Shown here: positions 13,417 through 15,741 of the stretch, piece by piece | How positions within the stretch are numbered: the first letter of the stretch is position 1 | Layout of the letters: every line of letters starts with the position of its first letter | Source: Verrucomicrobia bacterium UBA6775 | Lineage (GTDB): Bacteria; Verrucomicrobiota; Verrucomicrobiia; Limisphaerales; UBA1096 | Direction: 5' to 3' | DNA length: 15,741 bases | NCBI GenBank assembly: GCA_002453165.1 | Contig: DKGH01000077.1 | Coordinates: 1-15,741, forward strand | The notes under the pieces: generated by a model | Told to the model about the DNA's origin: nothing | Seen by the model: only the letters and a program-made list of their open reading frames with translations | Database searches by the model: none | Program-made: the position numbers and the translations under genes

Positions 13417-14067
13417 TTAACCGGCCGCGGAGAGTAGGCGCTCCTTGAAGACACGACAAGCATGGGCCACGTCCGGCGCGCGAAGGATTGCCGACACAAC
13501 GCACACGCGCCTCGCCCCGGCGGCCAAGACTTCGTCGAGCGTCTCGTGGTTAATGCCGCCGATCGCGAACCATGGCCGGTCGATGTTCGCCGCCGCCCAG
13601 CGGACGTACTCCAGCGTCACCGGCGGCCGCCCCGGCTTGGTCGGCGTGGCAAACACCGGGCCGATTGCCACGTAATCCGCCCCGGCATCGCAGGCGCGCC
13701 TGGCTTGCTCCGGCGCGTGGGTGCTCAGGCCAAGCTCGAGCGCTGCGCCGACTGGCTTCACCTCGTCGATGTGCCGGTGGCCGACATCGAAAAAATCCTC
13801 CTGCCCAAGGTGCGCCGTGGGTGCACTGACCTCGGCGGCAATCCCGGGATAATCATTGATCACCAACCGCACGCCGGCGTCGGCCGCGATTGGAGCCAAG
13901 CGCTTGGCCAATCGCGTGACCTCCTCCTCCGGCCAATCCTTGGCCCGAAGCTGCACGAGATCCGCCCCGCCGTCGAAAAGCTGGCGGCACAGTATCTCGG
14001 GGTCGCGGCCATCGAGATAGGCCGAGTCAACGAACGCGTACAACAAACAATCCGCCAGCGGTTTCAT
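13417..14067 (-). CDS. thiE: Thiamin-phosphate synthase
   Basis: A 216-residue TIM-barrel enzyme that joins HMP-pyrophosphate with the thiazole phosphate to give thiamin phosphate. Motifs: VQLRAKDW (38-45, pyrophosphate-binding QLRxK), VINDY, AHLGQED, IGPVFATPTKPG and FAIGGI. The ATG at 14067 was chosen because it lies 5 bp after the stop of the upstream gene and gives the family N-terminus; the frame continues upstream to 14427, but that part is antisense-free overlap of the propeller gene with no ThiE homology. Its product is the precursor of the TPP cofactor needed by KorAB. No TPP riboswitch-like structure is seen before it; it depends on the upstream promoter. Confidence 0.92.
   Translation of the reverse strand: MKPLADCLLYAFVDSAYLDGRDPEILCRQLFDGGADLVQLRAKDWPEEEVTRLAKRLAPIAADAGVRLVINDYPGIAAEVSAPTAHLGQEDFFDVGHRHIDEVKPVGAALELGLSTHAPEQARRACDAGADYVAIGPVFATPTKPGRPPVTLEYVRWAAANIDRPWFAIGGINHETLDEVLAAGARRVCVVSAILRAPDVAHACRVFKERLLSAAG
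13886..13915. repeat. Composite palindrome in thiE, same design as the 6476-6501 hairpin
   Basis: Central perfect 12-mer CCAAGCGCTTGG (13896-13907) flanked by GCGATTGG (13886-13893) and CCAATCGC (13908-13915), which complement each other, with 2 unpaired bases on the left. It contains TTGGCCAA at 13904-13911. It is coding here (RLAKRL) rather than a terminator. Confidence 0.75.
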
Positions 14068-14072
14068 CCAGG

Positions 14073-15371
14073 CTACTTGGCCGCCTCGACCCGATACAGG
14101 TGTCCGCCGGTGCGCATAATGAACGCGTCCCCGTCCACCGCCGGTGTCGCCATGAACGGCTGCTTGGCCAGAGCGTTGCTGGCGATGACTTCGAGCTTGC
14201 GGCGCGGCCGTATCACCGTGGTCAGCCCCTCCTCGTTGAACAGGTAAATCCGTCCCTTGGCGTAAATTGGCGATGCCGAGTACGCGCCCTTCAGCCGTTC
14301 CTTCCAGACGACCTCGCCGGTCCTGGCCTCGAGACAGGTCGCGATGCCGCCGCGGTTCACGACGAACAACAGGTCGCCCACCAGCAGCGGCGAGCATCGC
14401 TGCGGCATACTGCGGATCGACTTCCACTTGATGTGCGTGTCAGTCACGTCGCCGTTGCCGTCGAGCCGGATGGCCCACAGTTCAGGCCGGTCGCGATCCA
14501 CCGTGGCGAATACCAACCCGTGGCCGGACACCGGACGGGGAGCGACCGACCACCCCCGATGCCTCACGTGCCACAACTCCTTTCCGGTCTCCGGATCGTA
14601 GGCGTACAGGCCTCGGCCAGCCGGGCTGACCAGTTGCTGGCCCTCGCCCCTCGGCACCAGCGCCGGCATGCAGTACGCCTTGCGGTGGTGAATAGGGAAC
14701 GAGTCATAATCGAGCGAGCGCGGCGTTTTCCAAACCGTCTTCCCCGTGGCGATATCCAACGCGATGATGTACTGCACGTCTCGGCCGTCCACGTGCACCA
14801 CAAACTTGTCCCCGATCAGCGTTGGCGAACTGGCTGGGCCGGCACCCGCCTCGTGGTCGCAATTCAGGTCGCGCCGATTCCACAAAACCCTGCCGCTGGC
14901 GGTGTCGAGACAGGCCGTGCCGTAGGTGCCAAAGTGCAGCACCACGCGGCCGTCGGCGATCACCGGCGTGGGCGTCGCGTAGGTGTTGTCCTTCGTGATC
15001 CGCATGGGCTTGGCCACGTCGAACAAATGAAGGTCGTGGATGATTTTGCCGTTGTCCTTATTTACGCAAACCGCGAACAACTTTCGCCCGTCAGCCGTGG
15101 CCGTGGTAAGCCAAACCTGATTTCCCCGGATCACTGGAGACGACCAGCCTCTGTCGTGGATGGCAGTTTTCCAAAGGACGTTTTCTGTCTCTGACCACTT
15201 CAGCGGCAGGCCGGTTGACGCTGTGTGTCCGTCCCCGCTTGGCCCGCGAAACTGCCACCAGTCTTCACCGGCCAATGCGTAAGGCGATAAAATCCCAAAA
15301 GATAAGAAAGAAGAAAAAAAGAGCTGATTGCATGAACAAAAAGCTTTTTTGAATGTGTTGATTTTTGACAT
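14073..15371 (-). CDS. Exported PQQ-like beta-propeller repeat protein
   Basis: A 432-residue protein. Residues 1-35 form a signal peptide (KKAFCSCNQ, then LFFSSFLSFGILSPYALA, cleavage before GEDW). The mature protein starts WWQFRGPSGDG, the typical opening of this family in Planctomycetes and Verrucomicrobia, and shows repeated propeller-blade motifs such as ENVLWKTAI, DTASGRVLWNRR, DIATGKTVWKT, DPETGKELWHVRH and EARTGEVVWKE. No PQQ-dehydrogenase catalytic residues are evident, so it is more likely a binding or scaffold protein (BamB-like fold) at the cell surface or in the periplasm. ATG at 15371 preferred over TTG at 15374. Promoter-like boxes at 15405-15432. Two near-matches to the dispersed palindrome occur (14162-14174, 15008-15017). 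First gene of an apparent operon with thiE and the PfkB kinase. Confidence 0.87.
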   Translation of the reverse strand: MSKINTFKKAFCSCNQLFFSSFLSFGILSPYALAGEDWWQFRGPSGDGHTASTGLPLKWSETENVLWKTAIHDRGWSSPVIRGNQVWLTTATADGRKLFAVCVNKDNGKIIHDLHLFDVAKPMRITKDNTYATPTPVIADGRVVLHFGTYGTACLDTASGRVLWNRRDLNCDHEAGAGPASSPTLIGDKFVVHVDGRDVQYIIALDIATGKTVWKTPRSLDYDSFPIHHRKAYCMPALVPRGEGQQLVSPAGRGLYAYDPETGKELWHVRHRGWSVAPRPVSGHGLVFATVDRDRPELWAIRLDGNGDVTDTHIKWKSIRSMPQRCSPLLVGDLLFVVNRGGIATCLEARTGEVVWKERLKGAYSASPIYAKGRIYLFNEEGLTTVIRPRRKLEVIASNALAKQPFMATPAVDGDAFIMRTGGHLYRVEAAK

Positions 15372-15404
15372 CAATGCGGAACTTTGAATAATGTAGTCCG
15401 CATT

Positions 15405-15432
15405 ATTTTAGCACGATAAAAAAAAGTATCAA
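15405..15432 (-). promoter_or_regulatory. Promoter of the PQQ-propeller/thiE/pfkB operon
   Basis: On the minus strand, -35 TTGATA (15427-15432), 16-bp spacer with a T8 run, -10 TAAAAT (15405-15410). The -10 lies about 33 bp from the ATG. Confidence 0.6.
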
Positions 15433-15438
15433 GAAGCC

Positions 15439-15455
15439 TTTCACTGATAGTGAAA
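15439..15455. other. Perfect inverted repeat TTTCACT-N3-AGTGAAA upstream of the -35 box
   Basis: Seven-bp arms with a 3-nt spacer, six bases upstream of the -35 and 28 bp beyond the stop of the right-edge gene. It could be an operator for the propeller operon or a weak terminator for the upstream gene; there is no T run directly after it on the minus strand. Confidence 0.4.
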
Positions 15456-15482
15456 AAGTGAAAATTAAATAAATAATTCTCG

Positions 15483-15741
15483 TTAATATGTCATTGGGTC
15501 AAATTGTGATTTTTTGTTTGTTGAGAGATTGTTGTAAGACTTTTTTGTAGTTGCACCAACTTCGATGATTTCTAGTTTAAATTTTCCTTGGATTTTATCT
15601 CCTAAAAGAAAACCAATACCGATTACATCTCCACCTTTTAAAGTTGGTAAGTTGTTCAGCCTGCGGCCTCTCCAAGAAGGTTTAAAATCCTTGAATGGAA
15701 GATAGAAAGTCTGAACTAAATCTTTCTTGGTTTTAAATTCA
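15483..15741 (-). CDS. CIA30-family protein (complex I intermediate-associated protein 30), C-terminal part
   Basis: Reading the minus strand from the right edge gives 85 residues ending at a TAA (15483-15485); the N-terminus is outside the window. Visible: YLPFKDFKPSWRGRRLN, then VIGIGFLLGDK and GKFKLEIIEVG, which is the pattern of the CIA30/NDUFAF1 galactose-binding-like fold (PF-F-P-RGR, then IG...D...G-F-LEI). Bacterial CIA30 proteins are mostly of unknown function. The stretch is AT-rich compared with the genes to the left. It may share direction with, but probably not a transcript with, the propeller operon, because promoter-like boxes lie between. Confidence 0.75.
   Translation of the reverse strand, partial: EFKTKKDLVQTFYLPFKDFKPSWRGRRLNNLPTLKGGDVIGIGFLLGDKIQGKFKLEIIEVGATTKKSYNNLSTNKKSQFDPMTY

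Noticed and set aside
556..13915. The dispersed palindrome as a restriction site
   Set aside because: The core contains TGGCCA/GGCC, but restriction targets are normally avoided, not enriched; a methylase-only or structural role fits better.
14068..14427. N-terminal extension of thiE to an upstream start
   Set aside because: This part overlaps the propeller gene in another frame on the same strand, has no ThiE homology, and a fitting ATG lies 5 bp after the propeller stop.

Overview
This 15.7 kb window is chromosomal DNA from a GC-rich bacterium, most likely of the Verrucomicrobiota/Planctomycetota (PVC) group. That placement is an inference. It rests on an iduronate-sulfatase-type exported sulfatase, an exported PQQ-propeller protein with the WWQFRGPSGDG start, an intergenic REP-like repeat of a style common in Verrucomicrobia, an almost complete lack of Shine-Dalgarno sequences, and ordinary housekeeping genes in short mixed-strand operons. 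No tRNA, rRNA, CRISPR array, insertion sequence or phage gene was seen.

Layout from left to right: the N-terminal part of a sulfatase (minus strand, running off the left edge); a divergent membrane acyl-CoA desaturase with a coiled-coil tail, followed by a clear terminator; an exported metallo-beta-lactamase-fold hydrolase and a cysteine-desulfurase homologue whose PLP lysine is replaced by arginine; a single-cluster ferredoxin meeting cinA tail to tail with one base between their stops; a small rhodanese divergent from cinA; korB and korA (2-oxoacid:ferredoxin oxidoreductase, minus strand, good promoter upstream of korA); thrH (minus); coaX (plus), overlapping the end of a TPR gene (minus); a Bcp-type peroxiredoxin (plus), a REP-like element, then a minus-strand operon of PQQ-propeller gene, thiE and a PfkB-family kinase; finally the C-terminal part of a CIA30-family protein entering from the right edge.

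The most striking non-genic signal is a highly iterated palindrome with core TTGGCCAA and best form CGCTTGGCCAAGCG. I count 12 perfect core octamers, against about 0.24 expected by chance (15741/4^8), and five perfect 14-mers, one extended to 18 bp. Most lie inside genes, where they are read as RLAKR-like or ALGQA-like peptides, including in signal peptides. Two sites are intergenic. One, combined with its half-sites, fills the gap between the convergent rhodanese and korB genes as a 26-bp hairpin. The behaviour resembles the cyanobacterial HIP1 octamer or DNA uptake sequences, but the sequence differs from those known to me. The signal is absent from the AT-rich korAB segment.

Functionally, KorAB and the ferredoxin plausibly form one low-potential electron-transfer unit and share an AT-richer composition unlike their neighbours. 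ThiE supplies the thiamin phosphate precursor of the TPP that KorAB needs. CoaX makes phosphopantothenate for the CoA that KorAB would also use. These metabolic links are inferred; the genes are not in one operon.
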